Shown here piece after piece: positions 1-8,700 of a stretch of DNA of 64,000 nucleotides (positions are counted from its first letter, which is position 1; the number at the start of each line of letters is the position of its first letter). Below the pieces are notes generated by a model, which was given only the letters and a program-made list of their open reading frames with translations, did no database searches and had not been told where the DNA came from. Source of the DNA: Cellulomonas septica (GTDB lineage Bacteria; Actinomycetota; Actinomycetes; Actinomycetales; Cellulomonadaceae). Where the stretch lies: assembly GCF_012396155.1 (NCBI RefSeq), contig NZ_JAAXOY010000001.1, positions 1 to 64,000 on the forward strand, read 5' to 3'. A program made the translations under genes and the position numbers.

Positions 1-387
1 GGTGGGTGCGAGAAGGCGGGCGGCGAGGTCGAGGGCGAGCTGGTCGTCGAAGGCGCGGGCGATCACCGTCACGCCGAACGGGCCGCCGTCGGCCTCGCCC
101 GCGGGCACGGCGACGGCCGCGAGGTCGACGACCTCGGCCTCGGCGACGTCGGACGGCTCCGGCTCCAGGAGCGCGGCCGCCTGGTCGGGCGGCAGGGCCC
201 GCAGGAGGCCCGGCATCCCGGCAAGCTCGGCGACCCGGTCCTGGCAGGCGTCGCAGACCGCCAGGTGCTCCTCGAACCGTCGACGGTCCGACGGTCCGAG
301 CGCCCCCAGCACGTACGCCGCGTCCCACTCGCGGAACGGGTCGTCCGCGGGCAGGTCGGGCCGGTCGGCGCTGTCGCGGCCGGTCAT
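1..387 (-). CDS. Zinc-finger anti-sigma factor, C-terminus cut by window edge
   Basis: Reading on the minus strand from an ATG at 387 to the window edge gives about 129 residues with no stop, so the C-terminal part lies outside. Residues around 40-50 carry an H-x3-C-x2-C motif (HLAVCDAC), the zinc-binding anti-sigma signature. No membrane segment is reached before the edge. Its start overlaps the stop of the upstream ECF sigma gene by four bases (ATGA), the usual arrangement for a sigma factor translated together with its own inhibitor. The role as cognate anti-sigma is inferred from this pairing. Confidence 0.85.
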   Translation of the reverse strand, partial: MTGRDSADRPDLPADDPFREWDAAYVLGALGPSDRRRFEEHLAVCDACQDRVAELAGMPGLLRALPPDQAAALLEPEPSDVAEAEVVDLAAVAVPAGEADGGPFGVTVIARAFDDQLALDLAARLLAPT

Positions 388-890
388 GACGTCACCCCTC
401 TCTCCTGCAGCGCGAGCCGCAGCGCGCGCAGCCCGTAGTGCAGCCGCGACTTCACGGTGCCCTCCGGGATCTGGTTCTCGCGGGCGAGCTCCGCGACCGA
501 CCGCCCCCCGTAGTACGCCCCGACGACGACCGCCCGGTGCTCGGCGGACAGGCCCGTGAGCGCGTCCGCGACGAGCCACGCGTCGAGCACGGCCTGCGTG
601 CCGTCGGGCGTCGGGACGTCCGGCGTCTGCTCGGTCATCTGCTCGCGCACGTGCCGGGCGCTGCGCCGGTCGTCGATCACGAGGTTGCGCGTCACCCGGT
701 ACAGCCAGGCGCGCGCCGCGTCGTCGTCGCGGGCCATCACCTCGGGGTGCCGCCACGCGCGCACCATCGCCTCCTGCACGACGTCCTGCGCGAGCTCGTG
801 GTCACCCGTGAGCCGCACGACGTAGTGGTGCAGCGGGCGCGCGTACGCCGCGTGCAGGGCGCGCAGCAGCTCGTCCGCGTCGTCGTCCAC
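384..890 (-). CDS. ECF-family RNA polymerase sigma factor
   Basis: A short sigma-70 family protein of about 168 residues. Region 2 is visible in ELAQDVVQEAMVRAWRHP and AWLYRVTRNLVIDDRR; region 4 ends with a helix-turn-helix (SVAELARENQIPEGTVKSRLHYGL). I chose the GTG at 890, which has GGAGG ten bases upstream; GTGs at 920 and 896 are in-frame alternatives. The two-gene overlap with the downstream zinc-finger protein suggests the sigma is held inactive until a signal releases it. It resembles the SigK/SigL type, but the regulon cannot be read from this window. Confidence 0.9.
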   Translation of the reverse strand: MDDDADELLRALHAAYARPLHHYVVRLTGDHELAQDVVQEAMVRAWRHPEVMARDDDAARAWLYRVTRNLVIDDRRSARHVREQMTEQTPDVPTPDGTQAVLDAWLVADALTGLSAEHRAVVVGAYYGGRSVAELARENQIPEGTVKSRLHYGLRALRLALQERGVTS

Positions 891-1046
891 GCGCACCCCA
901 CCTCCCGTCCTGTCACCCACACCACGGACCGCACCCGCCCCGGGTTCAGGTGAACCCGAGACCTCACCCGCCCGTGGACTCCACGGGGAGCCCGCGACAC
1001 CGCACCACCCGGCGCGGGCCCGCTCCCCCGGGGAAAGGGGACCACC

Positions 1047-1556
1047 GTGCGACGCACCATCCTGCTCACCACCCTCGGCCTCGTCGCGACCGCCACGCTG
1101 GTCGGCTGCTCGGGTTCCGGGGACGACGACTCGGGCGCGCAGACCGAGGCCACGACCGACGAGATGACCGAGTCGACACCCTCCGACGACGGGTCGGCGG
1201 GCGCGGCCGACCTCATGACGGCCGACACCAGCCTCGGGTCGGTCGTCGTCGACAAGGACGGCATGACCGTCTACTACTTCCTCAAGGACACCCCCGGCTC
1301 CGGGACGAGCGCGTGCACGGGCGACTGCCTCACGGCCTGGCCGCCCGTCTACGCCGAGTCCGAGGACGTCGTCGCCGACGGTGTCACCGGCGAGCTCGGC
1401 ACCATCGAGACGCCCGACGGCGAGTACCAGGTCACGATCGACGGCCGGCCCGTCTACCTGTTCGCGCAGGACATGGCGCCCGGGGACGTCAACGGCCAGG
1501 GCGTGAACCAGGTCTGGTACGCGGTCGCGCCGGACGGGTCGCAGGTCGGCCCGTGA
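1047..1556 (+). CDS. Secreted lipoprotein with COG4315-type repeats
   Basis: A 169-aa protein starting at a GTG preceded by GGGAAAGGGG. It has a short basic N-terminus, a hydrophobic stretch and a lipobox (LVGC) at about residue 21, then an acidic linker. Two related segments follow, one near residues 75-105 (VVVDKDGMTVYYFLKD with a CTGDC pair) and one near 135-160 (DGRPVYLFAQD), typical of the 'secreted repeat of unknown function' lipoproteins. Divergent from the sigma gene and convergent with the VOC gene. Such proteins have been linked to envelope stress, but its function here is unknown. Confidence 0.85.
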   Translation: MRRTILLTTLGLVATATLVGCSGSGDDDSGAQTEATTDEMTESTPSDDGSAGAADLMTADTSLGSVVVDKDGMTVYYFLKDTPGSGTSACTGDCLTAWPPVYAESEDVVADGVTGELGTIETPDGEYQVTIDGRPVYLFAQDMAPGDVNGQGVNQVWYAVAPDGSQVGP

Positions 1557-1559
1557 CGC

Positions 1560-1946
1560 TCAGCCCTCCGCGCCGGTCTCGACGTTGAGGATGTTGCCGT
1601 CCGGGTCCGCGAACCAGGCCGCCTTCATCTCGCCCGAGACCAGCACCCCGTCCTGCCACGTGCCCTCGGGCACGTCGAAGGTCTGGAAGTCGACGCCCCG
1701 GTCGCGCAGGTCCGCGACCTCGGCGTCGAACCGGTCCGCCGACAGCTGGAAGGAGATCGCCGTCGCCTGGTTGGTGCCCGCGTACCCCGAGGGGTACACG
1801 AGGAACGAGCCGCCCCCTGACCGGTACATCACGCCCTCCGCGGCGTCCCCAGCGCTGGTGAACCCCAGCGTGGTCTCGTAGAACGCGCGCGCCTTCTCGA
1901 GGTCCGTGACCGCGAGGACGGGGATGGCGTCGAAGTCGGAGAGCAT
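1560..1946 (-). CDS. VOC (glyoxalase/bleomycin-resistance) family protein
   Basis: A 128-aa protein with the paired beta-alpha-beta-beta-beta layout of the vicinal oxygen chelate superfamily: an N-terminal module (IPVLAVTDLEKARAFYETTLGF) and a C-terminal module ending in FADPDGNILNV. The start ATG has GGAGG nearby. It is the same length as many uncharacterised single-domain VOC proteins. Metal ligands cannot be assigned with certainty, so substrate and reaction are unknown. It faces the COG4315 lipoprotein gene tail to tail with only a few bases between. Confidence 0.85.
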   Translation of the reverse strand: MLSDFDAIPVLAVTDLEKARAFYETTLGFTSAGDAAEGVMYRSGGGSFLVYPSGYAGTNQATAISFQLSADRFDAEVADLRDRGVDFQTFDVPEGTWQDGVLVSGEMKAAWFADPDGNILNVETGAEG

Positions 1947-2130
1947 GACGGCCTCCTGGGCGGGCCAGACGACCCTCGGCTGGCCGGCGGCTCGACGCTA
2001 GGACCGGGGCCGTGACAGGGTCAATCGCGCTGCACGGACGTGCACGTTGTCGATCCTGGCGCGGCCCGCGCGTCATGGGGTCGTCCGCCGGGCACCGCCG
2101 CCCGGTTCCTGCGAGCGACGGAGAACCACC

Positions 2131-2460
2131 ATGCGCTACATGCTGCTCATCTGCACCGACCCGACCGGCGAGCCCTACACCCCCGAGGGCGACCGCATCC
2201 AGGACTGGCTCGACGAGACCGGGTCCGCCCGGCTGCACGGCGACCGCCTGCGTCCCGTGTCCGACGCCCGCACCGTCCGCGTGCGCGGCTCCGAGACGCT
2301 CGTGTCCGACGGCCCCTTCGCCGAGACCGCCGAGCACATCGCCGGCTACGACGTCGTCGAGTGCGAGTCGCTGGACGACGCGCTGCGGATCGCGGCCGGG
2401 CACCCCATGGCCCGCTTCGGGCGCGTCGAGGTGCGGCCGTTCTGGCCGTTCGAGGGCTGA
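2131..2460 (+). CDS. YCII-related domain protein
   Basis: A 109-aa soluble protein beginning MRYMLLICTDP, the usual opening of actinobacterial YCII-family (DGPF-type) proteins, with the conserved DGPFAET segment around residue 60 and a C-terminal PMARFGRVEVRPFW. The in-frame ATG at 2131 follows GGAGAA and fits the family start better than the upstream GTG/ATG options. Family members are small ferredoxin-like-fold proteins, often next to ECF sigma genes; no reaction is established for this type. Confidence 0.9.
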   Translation: MRYMLLICTDPTGEPYTPEGDRIQDWLDETGSARLHGDRLRPVSDARTVRVRGSETLVSDGPFAETAEHIAGYDVVECESLDDALRIAAGHPMARFGRVEVRPFWPFEG

Positions 2461-2545
2461 GGCGCGCCGACGCGCAGACCTGAAACGGGTGGACGGGCAC
2501 CCCGCCCCGGTGAGGTAGAGTTTCCGAGGCCCCTGCGGGGGCCAT

Positions 2546-2619
<74 letters not shown>

Positions 2620-2623
2620 CACA

Positions 2624-2658
2624 TCAGGCCTGGTGAGACGGTGTCTCACCAGGCCTGA
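2624..2658 (+). terminator. Perfect 16-bp hairpin just after tRNA-Pro
   Basis: A perfect inverted repeat (arm TCAGGCCTGGTGAGAC at 2624-2639, complement at 2643-2658) with a three-base loop lies five bases after the tRNA. There is no T-run after it. It could end tRNA transcription or serve as part of the integrase recombination site. Confidence 0.7.
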
Positions 2659-2801
2659 GGAGTCTCTGGACATGGTCCATCCCGCGTTTATCCCGCGTTT
2701 TCGGCTCACGAGCACCGTCGCGGGAGCGTCAACGTCGAGCCTGGCCGGCAGCGTCGCGCACTGCGTCGCGACATCTGAGCGGGGTGCGCACACCTCTCTG
2801 C

Positions 2802-3062
2802 ATGACCACGCAGACCCATCTCCCGAACGACGTCGCCGGCCCGAGCTCGAGGGTCCCGGGCCTCGAACCGCTGCTGAGCATCGACGCACTGGCCGAGTAC
2901 GTCGGCGTGCCGGTGGTCACGATCTATCGGTGGCGCACGGAAGGCAAGGGGCCGTGCGCCCTGCGCATCGGCCGGCACCTGAAGTTCCCGTTGTCGTCTG
3001 TGCAGAGCTGGCTCGACAGCGTGCGGGAAGCCTCGCCGGGGACGTATCGCGCCGGGCGGTGA
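2802..3062 (+). CDS. Excisionase / MerR-like HTH DNA-binding protein
   Basis: An 86-aa protein with a winged helix typical of AlpA/Xis-type proteins: LLSIDALAEYVGVPVVTIYRWRTEGKGPCALRIGRHLKF covers the helix-turn-helix and wing. It probably bends DNA at the attachment site and sets the direction of integrase action. It sits between tRNA-Pro and the integrase gene and ends six bases before the integrase start. The ATG at 2802 is used; an in-frame GTG at 2784 with GAGCGGGG upstream is an equally possible start that adds six residues. Confidence 0.85.
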   Translation: MTTQTHLPNDVAGPSSRVPGLEPLLSIDALAEYVGVPVVTIYRWRTEGKGPCALRIGRHLKFPLSSVQSWLDSVREASPGTYRAGR

Positions 3063-3068
3063 GCGGAC

Positions 3069-4274
3069 GTGCCTAGGTCACGGCTGGGGGTGGGCGCGTT
3101 CGGCGAGATCTCGACGCAGCAAACACCCGGCGGCCGGTTCCGAGCCCGGGTGCGCTACCGGGACGGGCATGGCCGCTACCGCCAGCTCGAGTCGACCGGT
3201 GGCAGCCGGGCCGAGGCGCGGAGGCGGTTGCAGCTCAAGATGTCGACGGTGTCCGACGAGCTCGAGCCGACGGGCGAGATCACGGGCGGCACCGCGTTCG
3301 CGGACCTCGTGGCGTACTGGCTCGCGGCTCTGGAGGCCGAAGGCGAGCTGGCGATCAGCACGCGTGAACGATACGCGTGGGAGGCCGAGCACCTCCTGCT
3401 GCCGGCGTTCCGGAACTTCACCGTCCGCGAGATCACCGTGGCTCGAGTGGAACGCTGGCTCACGCAGCAGCGTGCATTCAGCTACGCCCGTGCCGTGCAC
3501 TCGAAGAAGATCCTCAGCCTGGTGATGGGCCTCGCGGTGCGGCTCGAGGCGGTCGACCGCAACCCGGTCCAGGCCACGCGACGTCTCAAGCGGCCTGCCC
3601 GGCCTCCGATGGCCCTCGAAGCGGTCGAGCTCGACGTCATCCGCGACGCCGTCGCGTCATGGCGACGGAACGAAACGTCGGTGGGCCCCAGACCGGATGG
3701 TCAGCTCGAGGCGATCATCGAGGTCATGGTCGGCACGTCCGCGCGCATCGGGGAGGCGCTCGCTCTGCGCATGTGCGACCTCGACCTCGACGCCGAGCCG
3801 CCGACCATCCGGATCGCCGGCACGATCGTCTCGCCCAAGAGCCGGCCGACGTACCGACAGGACCACCCGAAGTCCGCGAGATCGGTGCGCCGGGTCGCCG
3901 TGCCGTCCTTCACTGTCGAGGCCGTGCTCTCGCGGCTCGCAGTAACAGGGCCACTGCAGCAGGACCACCTCGTCTTCTTCAGCCGCAACAACACGCCCCT
4001 CACGACCGCGAACGTTCGACGTCGACTCCGCGATGCGCTGCAGTCCGCGGGAGTTGCGACGGTGACGCCGCACGCTTTCCGTCGCACGGCCGCTACGGTG
4101 GTCGACAAGCACGGCGGGCTCGACCTCGCCGCTGAGCTCCTCGGGCACACCTCGACCGCGATCACGCGGCTCCACTACATCCAGCCGGACGAGCAGGTGG
4201 ACGCACGAACGGCCGAGATCCTCGAGCACCTGGCGCCGGGCAGCGGTCGCCACGCGAAAACGATCCCCCGATGA
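3069..4274 (+). CDS. int: Tyrosine site-specific integrase
   Basis: A 401-aa phage-type integrase starting at GTG. The N-terminal part (about 15-60) is an arm-type binding domain (GRFRARVRYRDGHGRYRQLE), followed by a SAM-like core-binding domain (about 80-170) and a catalytic domain with the expected residues: Arg in TSARIGEALAL, HAFRR (H-x-x-R), the second His in LLGHTSTAITRLHY and the nucleophile Tyr in that last segment. It probably recombines the element circle with tRNA-Pro. It is coupled to the excisionase gene just upstream. Confidence 0.95.
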   Translation: MPRSRLGVGAFGEISTQQTPGGRFRARVRYRDGHGRYRQLESTGGSRAEARRRLQLKMSTVSDELEPTGEITGGTAFADLVAYWLAALEAEGELAISTRERYAWEAEHLLLPAFRNFTVREITVARVERWLTQQRAFSYARAVHSKKILSLVMGLAVRLEAVDRNPVQATRRLKRPARPPMALEAVELDVIRDAVASWRRNETSVGPRPDGQLEAIIEVMVGTSARIGEALALRMCDLDLDAEPPTIRIAGTIVSPKSRPTYRQDHPKSARSVRRVAVPSFTVEAVLSRLAVTGPLQQDHLVFFSRNNTPLTTANVRRRLRDALQSAGVATVTPHAFRRTAATVVDKHGGLDLAAELLGHTSTAITRLHYIQPDEQVDARTAEILEHLAPGSGRHAKTIPR

Positions 4275-4688
4275 CACCAGTGCGATCTGCGCCGTGCGTG
4301 TGGCAGGGCACAGACATGACCCTGACCCTAAAGTGCGCCGCAGTGCAGTTGAGCGGCGTGCAGATCTCGGCGCTTCCCCGAAACTTCGCCCTGAACTGGG
4401 CTGACGCCGGGAATCTGAGGGCGTCGTGGACCCATCTTGTGGCGTCGAATCGGTCGTCCTCGGGGCCGTTGGGTGCCGCGAGGTGTTCAACTGTCCAGCG
4501 CCATGGACCCCCGGCCGTGTGTAGGTCGAGTCGATGCCCCACAGTCGAAGGGTCGGCCCTGGCGTGGAGATGCCGAGGGTTCAGCCCGACAGGGGCGTCT
4601 CCAGCATGCCGAAGTTGTCGGCTATCGGTCCCCCTTCCGTTCATGGATCGTTTGGCCGAACGACATAGAGGTGTGTCTAAATAGAGCC
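4275..4688. other. Non-coding stretch between integrase and ars operon
   Basis: About 410 bases with no convincing gene on either strand. Its base composition is less extreme than the flanks. The last part holds a palindrome (4666-4679) next to the trxB start and must contain the ars operon promoter. No RNA fold or repeat was recognised in the rest. Confidence 0.6.
4666..4679. promoter_or_regulatory. Putative ArsR-type operator before trxB (TAGA-N6-TCTA)
   Basis: TAGA (4666-4669), six bases, then TCTA (4676-4679), ending ten bases before the trxB ATG. The same TAGA-N6-TCTA spacing is found in front of the pst operon at 15064. The ArsR-ArsC fusion encoded in the trxB operon is the obvious candidate to bind it. 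The function is inferred only from the match and position. Confidence 0.5.
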
Positions 4689-5684
4689 ATGTCGAATCAA
4701 GAGCGCGATCTCGTCATCGTCGGATCGGGCCCCGCGGGGTACACCGCGGCGATCTACGCGGCCCGCGCGGGCCTCGCGCCGCTCGTCGTGGCCGGCTCGG
4801 TGACTGCCGGCGGTGCGCTGATGAACACCACCGAGGTGGAGAACTTCCCCGGCTTCCCCGACGGGATCCAGGGCCCCGAGCTCATGGACCAGCTGCAGAA
4901 GCAGGCCGAGAAGTTCGGTGCCGAGGTGCTGTGGGACGACGCCGTGTCGCTGTCCCTGGACGGTCCGGTCAAGACGGTGACCGTGTGGGGCGGCGAGACG
5001 TACGAGGCGCGCGCCGTCATCCTGTCCACCGGCTCCGCCTACCGTGAGCTGGGCCTGGACGACGAGAAGCGCATGTCCGGGCGCGGGGTCTCCTGGTGCG
5101 CGACCTGCGACGGGTTCTTCTTCCGCGACCAGGAGATCATCGTCGTCGGCGGTGGCGACTCCGCCGTCGAGGAGGCGACCTTCCTCACCCGCTTCGGCAA
5201 GCGGGTCACGCTCGTGCACCGCCGCGACCAGCTCCGTGCCTCGAAGATCATGGCCGACCGCGCCGCCGCGGACCCGAAGATCGAGTTCGCGTGGAACTCC
5301 GAGGTCGTCGCGATCCACGGCCAGGACAAGGTCACCGGGGTGACGCTGCGCGACACCCTCACCGGCGAGACCCGTGAGCACCCCGCGACCGGCGTGTTCG
5401 TCGCGATCGGCCACGTGCCGCGCACCGACCTGCTGGTCGGGCAGATCACGCTCGACGAGAACGGCTACGTCGAGGTGCAGGGCCGCTCCACGCGGACCAA
5501 CCTGCCGGGCGTGTTCGCCGCGGGAGACGTCGTCGACCACACCTACCGGCAGGCCATCACCGCCGCCGGCTCCGGGTGCGCCGCCGCGCTCGACGCCCAG
5601 CACTACCTCGCCGCCCTCGGTGACGCCGCGCACCAGATCGCCGACCCGACTCCCACCCCCGAGATCCTGGAGACCGCCCGATGA
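4689..5684 (+). CDS. trxB: Thioredoxin reductase
   Basis: A 331-aa NADPH-dependent flavoprotein that reduces thioredoxin. An N-terminal FAD-binding GSGPAGY motif is near residue 13, the redox pair CATC is near 139, the NADPH-binding [10 protein letters not shown] follows, and the C-terminal FAD motif is [10 protein letters not shown]. Length is typical of low-molecular-weight TrxB. The ATG at 4689 matches the family start; the long upstream extension of the open frame is not TrxB-like. It is the first gene of an operon with trxA, acr3 and arsR-arsC, so it probably supplies reducing power for arsenate reduction. Confidence 0.95.
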   Translation: MSNQERDLVIVGSGPAGYTAAIYAARAGLAPLVVAGSVTAGGALMNTTEVENFPGFPDGIQGPELMDQLQKQAEKFGAEVLWDDAVSLSLDGPVKTVTVWGGETYEARAVILSTGSAYRELGLDDEKRMSGRGVSWCATCDGFFFRDQEIIVVGGGDSAVEEATFLTRFGKRVTLVHRRDQLRASKIMADRAAADPKIEFAWNSEVVAIHGQDKVTGVTLRDTLTGETREHPATGVFVAIGHVPRTDLLVGQITLDENGYVEVQGRSTRTNLPGVFAAGDVVDHTYRQAITAAGSGCAAALDAQHYLAALGDAAHQIADPTPTPEILETAR

Positions 5685-6004
5685 GCCCGACCGTCGTGAC
5701 CGACGCGACCTTCGCCTCCGACGTCCTGCAGTCCGAGCTGCCGGTGCTGGTCGACGTGTGGGCGACGTGGTGCGGCCCGTGCCGACAGCTGTCGCCGATC
5801 GTCGACCAGATCGCGGAAGACTACGCGGGCCGTCTGGTGGTGACGAAGCTCGACGCGGACGCCAACCCGGCCACGGTCGAGCAGATGGGCGTCGTCTCGA
5901 TCCCCACCCTGGCCGTCTACTCTGCCGGCGAGCTCGTGACGTCGATCATCGGTGCCCGCCCGAAGGCTGCGATCGTCGCCGAGCTCGAGAAGGTCCTCGC
6001 GTGA
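5681..6004 (+). CDS. trxA: Thioredoxin
   Basis: A 107-aa classic thioredoxin with the WCGPC active site ([13 protein letters not shown], about residues 25-36) and the cis-proline loop [10 protein letters not shown]. The start overlaps the end of trxB (ATGA) and the end overlaps the acr3 start (GTGA), so the genes are translationally coupled. Cytosolic disulfide reductase; in this context it may recycle arsenate reductases, although the ArsC proteins here resemble mycothiol-dependent types. Confidence 0.95.
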   Translation: MSPTVVTDATFASDVLQSELPVLVDVWATWCGPCRQLSPIVDQIAEDYAGRLVVTKLDADANPATVEQMGVVSIPTLAVYSAGELVTSIIGARPKAAIVAELEKVLA

Positions 6005-7104
6005 CCGCGACCCTGCCGAGCCCGGCGCCCGCGGTCGAGACACGTGGACGGCTGTCGACGCTCGACCGCTGGCTCCCGGTGTGGATCGGCCTGGCGATGG
6101 TCGCCGGACTGGTCCTCGGCCGGTTCGTGCCCGCCCTCGGTGACGCGCTGGAGGCGGTGCAGGTCGGCGGCATCTCCGTGCCGATCGGTCTCGGCCTGCT
6201 CGTGATGATGTACCCGGTGCTCGCCAAGGTCCGCTACGACCGGGTCGCGTCCGTGACCGGAGACCGGCGGCTGCTCGTGAGCTCGCTGGTGCTCAACTGG
6301 GTCGTCGGACCGGCCGTGATGTTCGCACTCGCGTGGCTCCTGCTGCCCGACCTGCCCGCCTACCGCACGGGTCTGATCGTCGTCGGTCTCGCCCGTTGCA
6401 TCGCCATGGTGGTCATCTGGAACGACCTGGCCTGCGGCGACCGGGAGGCTGCCGCGGTCCTGGTGGCGATCAACTCGGTGTTCCAGGTCGTCGCGTTCTC
6501 GCTGCTGGGCTACTTCTACCTGACGGTCCTGCCGGGGTGGCTGGGCCTGGACACCCAGGGTCTGGACGTCTCCGTCGGGCAGATCGCGCTCAACGTGCTG
6601 GTCTTTCTCGGGGTGCCGCTGGCGGCGGGGTTCGCCTCGCGATGGATCGGTGAGCGCACCCGCGGCCGGGACTGGTACGAGGAGCGGTTCGTCCCGCGGA
6701 TCGGGCCGTGGGCGCTGTACGGGCTACTGTTCACGATCGTCCTGCTGTTCGCGCTGCAGGGCGACGCGGTGACGAGCAACCCGCTCGACGTGGTCCGGAT
6801 CGCGGTCCCGCTCCTGGCGTACTTCGCGATCATGTGGGGCGCCGGCATGGTCGCGGGCTACGTGCTCGGACTCGGGTACGCCCGATCCACGACCCTCGCG
6901 TTCACCGCCGCGGGGAACAACTTCGAGCTCGCGATCGCGGTCGCGATCGCGACGTTCGGAGCCACGTCCGGCGAGGCCCTCGCGGGGGTCGTCGGCCCGC
7001 TGATCGAGGTCCCGGTCCTCGTCGGCCTCGTCTACGTCTCGCTGGCCCTCGCTCGCCGCTGGCCGGTACCCGTCTCCGCTGGAGGTGCTGTCGATGACGA
7101 CTGA
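6001..7104 (+). CDS. acr3: ACR3-family arsenite efflux permease
   Basis: A 367-aa protein with about ten hydrophobic segments. It carries the ACR3 signature around the conserved cysteine in TM4 (GLARCIAMVVIWNDLACGD) and the AAGNNFELAIAVAIATFG segment near TM9. It exports arsenite by a proton-driven mechanism in characterised relatives. The GTG start overlaps the trxA stop by four bases. The 3' end overlaps the start of the arsR-arsC fusion gene by about eleven bases, so efflux, regulation and reduction are co-expressed. Confidence 0.95.
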   Translation: MTATLPSPAPAVETRGRLSTLDRWLPVWIGLAMVAGLVLGRFVPALGDALEAVQVGGISVPIGLGLLVMMYPVLAKVRYDRVASVTGDRRLLVSSLVLNWVVGPAVMFALAWLLLPDLPAYRTGLIVVGLARCIAMVVIWNDLACGDREAAAVLVAINSVFQVVAFSLLGYFYLTVLPGWLGLDTQGLDVSVGQIALNVLVFLGVPLAAGFASRWIGERTRGRDWYEERFVPRIGPWALYGLLFTIVLLFALQGDAVTSNPLDVVRIAVPLLAYFAIMWGAGMVAGYVLGLGYARSTTLAFTAAGNNFELAIAVAIATFGATSGEALAGVVGPLIEVPVLVGLVYVSLALARRWPVPVSAGGAVDDD

Positions 7105-8104
7105 CACGACCTGCACGCCGCTGACGCCGATCGCCACCCGGGCGATGAGCGCGGGCGCGGCGGACGACGTCGCCCGGTCGCTCAAGGCGCTCGCGGACCC
7201 GCTGCGCCTGCGGGCGCTGTCACTCATCTCCGCGAGCCCGACGGGAGAAGCCTGCGTCTGCGACATCAGCGAGCTCACCGACGTCTCCCAGCCGACGGTG
7301 TCGCACCACCTGAAGGTGCTCAAGGAGGTCGGGCTGCTCACGTCCGAGCGACGCGGCACCTGGGTCTACTACCGCATCGCCCCGGCGCACCGCGGCGCCC
7401 TGCGGTCGCTCCTGGAGACGTTCGCCCCGGCCACAGTCAACCCGGCTCCCGACGTCGAGGAGACCGGCGCGGACCAGCAGCCGGCCGATCTGGACCGTCT
7501 GCTCGACCGTGTCGCGGCAGACCTCGCCTTGCGGTTCCCCGCGATCGGAGCGGAGCGCGTCCGTGACGTCGTGCGCGACTCGTCGACCGCGCTGGCGCGG
7601 AGCGCGGGGGTGAGCAAGCACCTCGTCGTGCTGACCGAGCGGTTCGCCCGTCAGCGGCTCGAGGACCTGGGCCGAGCAGTCACGGGCGACGGCGTCCCGC
7701 ACGTGCTCTTCGTGTGCGTCGCCAACGCGGGGCGCTCGCAGCTCGCGGCAGCGCTCCTGCACCGGTACGCCGGTGACGCGGTGGTCGTGCGCTCGGCGGG
7801 GTCCGCTCCCGCGTCAGACGTCCACGCACACGTCCGGGCCGCGCTCGACGACCTCGACGTCGGCAACGGCGTCTTTCCCAAGCCGCTCACCGACGACGCC
7901 GTCCGCGCGGCCGACGTCGTCGTGACGATGGGATGCGGCGACGTGTGCCCCGTCTACCCGGGGACCCGCTACGAGGACTGGGCCGTCGGCGACCCCGCCC
8001 TCGCCTCACGGGAAGGGGTCGCCGCGATCCGCGACGACATCGACGCCCACGTCCGTGCGTTGCTGCACGAGCTCGTCCCGGACCTCGCGCTGCCGCGCAC
8101 CTGA
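7094..8104 (+). CDS. ArsR regulator fused to arsenate reductase (ArsR-ArsC)
   Basis: A 336-aa fusion. Residues about 20-100 are an ArsR/SmtB winged helix with the arsenite-binding CVC pair in helix 3 (EACVCDIS) and the recognition helix SQPTVSHHLKVL. Residues about 130-200 form the three-helix domain found before Cg-type ArsC. Residues about 205-330 are a low-molecular-weight phosphatase-like ArsC with the C-x5-R loop CVANAGRS and the MGCGDVCP pair. The ATG at 7094 has GGAGG eight bases upstream, inside the acr3 end. One polypeptide could both sense arsenite and reduce arsenate; the catalytic loop has A in place of the H seen in the other copies. Confidence 0.93.
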   Translation: MTTDTTCTPLTPIATRAMSAGAADDVARSLKALADPLRLRALSLISASPTGEACVCDISELTDVSQPTVSHHLKVLKEVGLLTSERRGTWVYYRIAPAHRGALRSLLETFAPATVNPAPDVEETGADQQPADLDRLLDRVAADLALRFPAIGAERVRDVVRDSSTALARSAGVSKHLVVLTERFARQRLEDLGRAVTGDGVPHVLFVCVANAGRSQLAAALLHRYAGDAVVVRSAGSAPASDVHAHVRAALDDLDVGNGVFPKPLTDDAVRAADVVVTMGCGDVCPVYPGTRYEDWAVGDPALASREGVAAIRDDIDAHVRALLHELVPDLALPRT

Positions 8105-8145
8105 CCGACGCCCCACCACCCGCACGACCGACTCCTAGGAGCATC

Positions 8146-8571
8146 ATGAGCACCACGACCGACAAGCCCAGCGTCCTGTTCGTCTGCGTCCACAACGCCG
8201 GACGCTCGCAGATGGCGGCCGGGTTCCTCACCGCCTTGTCGGGGGGCGCGGTCGAGGTCCGCTCGGCGGGTTCGGCACCGGCCGACCAGGTCAACCCGGT
8301 CGCCGTGGAGGCGATGGCGGAGGTCGGCATCGACATCCGCGCCGAGCAGCCCAAGGTGCTGACCACCGAGGCGGTCCAGGCGTCGGACGTCGTCGTCACC
8401 ATGGGCTGCGGCGACGCGTGCCCCTTCTTCCCCGGCAAGCGCTACGAGGACTGGGTGCTCGAGGACCCGGCGGGCCAGGGCATCGAGTCGGTCCGCCCGA
8501 TCCGTGACGAGATCCGCCGGCGTATCGAGGTCCTCCTCGGCGAGCTCGGCGTGACCCCGGTCGCGGTCTGA
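8146..8571 (+). CDS. arsC: Arsenate reductase, ArsC of the LMW-phosphatase fold
   Basis: A 141-aa stand-alone reductase with the CVHNAGRS C-x5-R loop near the N-terminus and MGCGDACP in the middle, closing with RYEDWVLEDPAG. The spacing and motif are those of corynebacterial/mycobacterial ArsC that use mycothiol and mycoredoxin, not the C82/C89 thioredoxin type. The ATG at 8146 has AGGAG upstream. It converts arsenate to arsenite for Acr3. It is 41 bases after the fusion gene, probably on the same transcript. Confidence 0.94.
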   Translation: MSTTTDKPSVLFVCVHNAGRSQMAAGFLTALSGGAVEVRSAGSAPADQVNPVAVEAMAEVGIDIRAEQPKVLTTEAVQASDVVVTMGCGDACPFFPGKRYEDWVLEDPAGQGIESVRPIRDEIRRRIEVLLGELGVTPVAV

Positions 8572-8653
8572 CAGGTGACGACATGGCCGCACCGGCGGAA
8601 GTTGCGGAGGCGGAGGTAGCCTCGACGGGTGCCGTCGACCCGCTCAGCATCGT

Positions 8654-8686
8654 CGCCGGTGCCTGTCTCCGAGACCGGCACCGGCG
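8654..8686. promoter_or_regulatory. 33-bp near-perfect palindrome between arsC and arsR
   Basis: Outer arms CGCCGGTGCC and GGCACCGGCG enclose inner arms GTCTC and GAGAC around a single central C; only one opposed pair fails to match. It ends 14 bases before the ATG of the next arsR gene. It could be a strong operator, a terminator or an attenuating hairpin. No T-run follows it. Confidence 0.6.
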
Positions 8687-8700
8687 CGCTGCGGGCTGCG

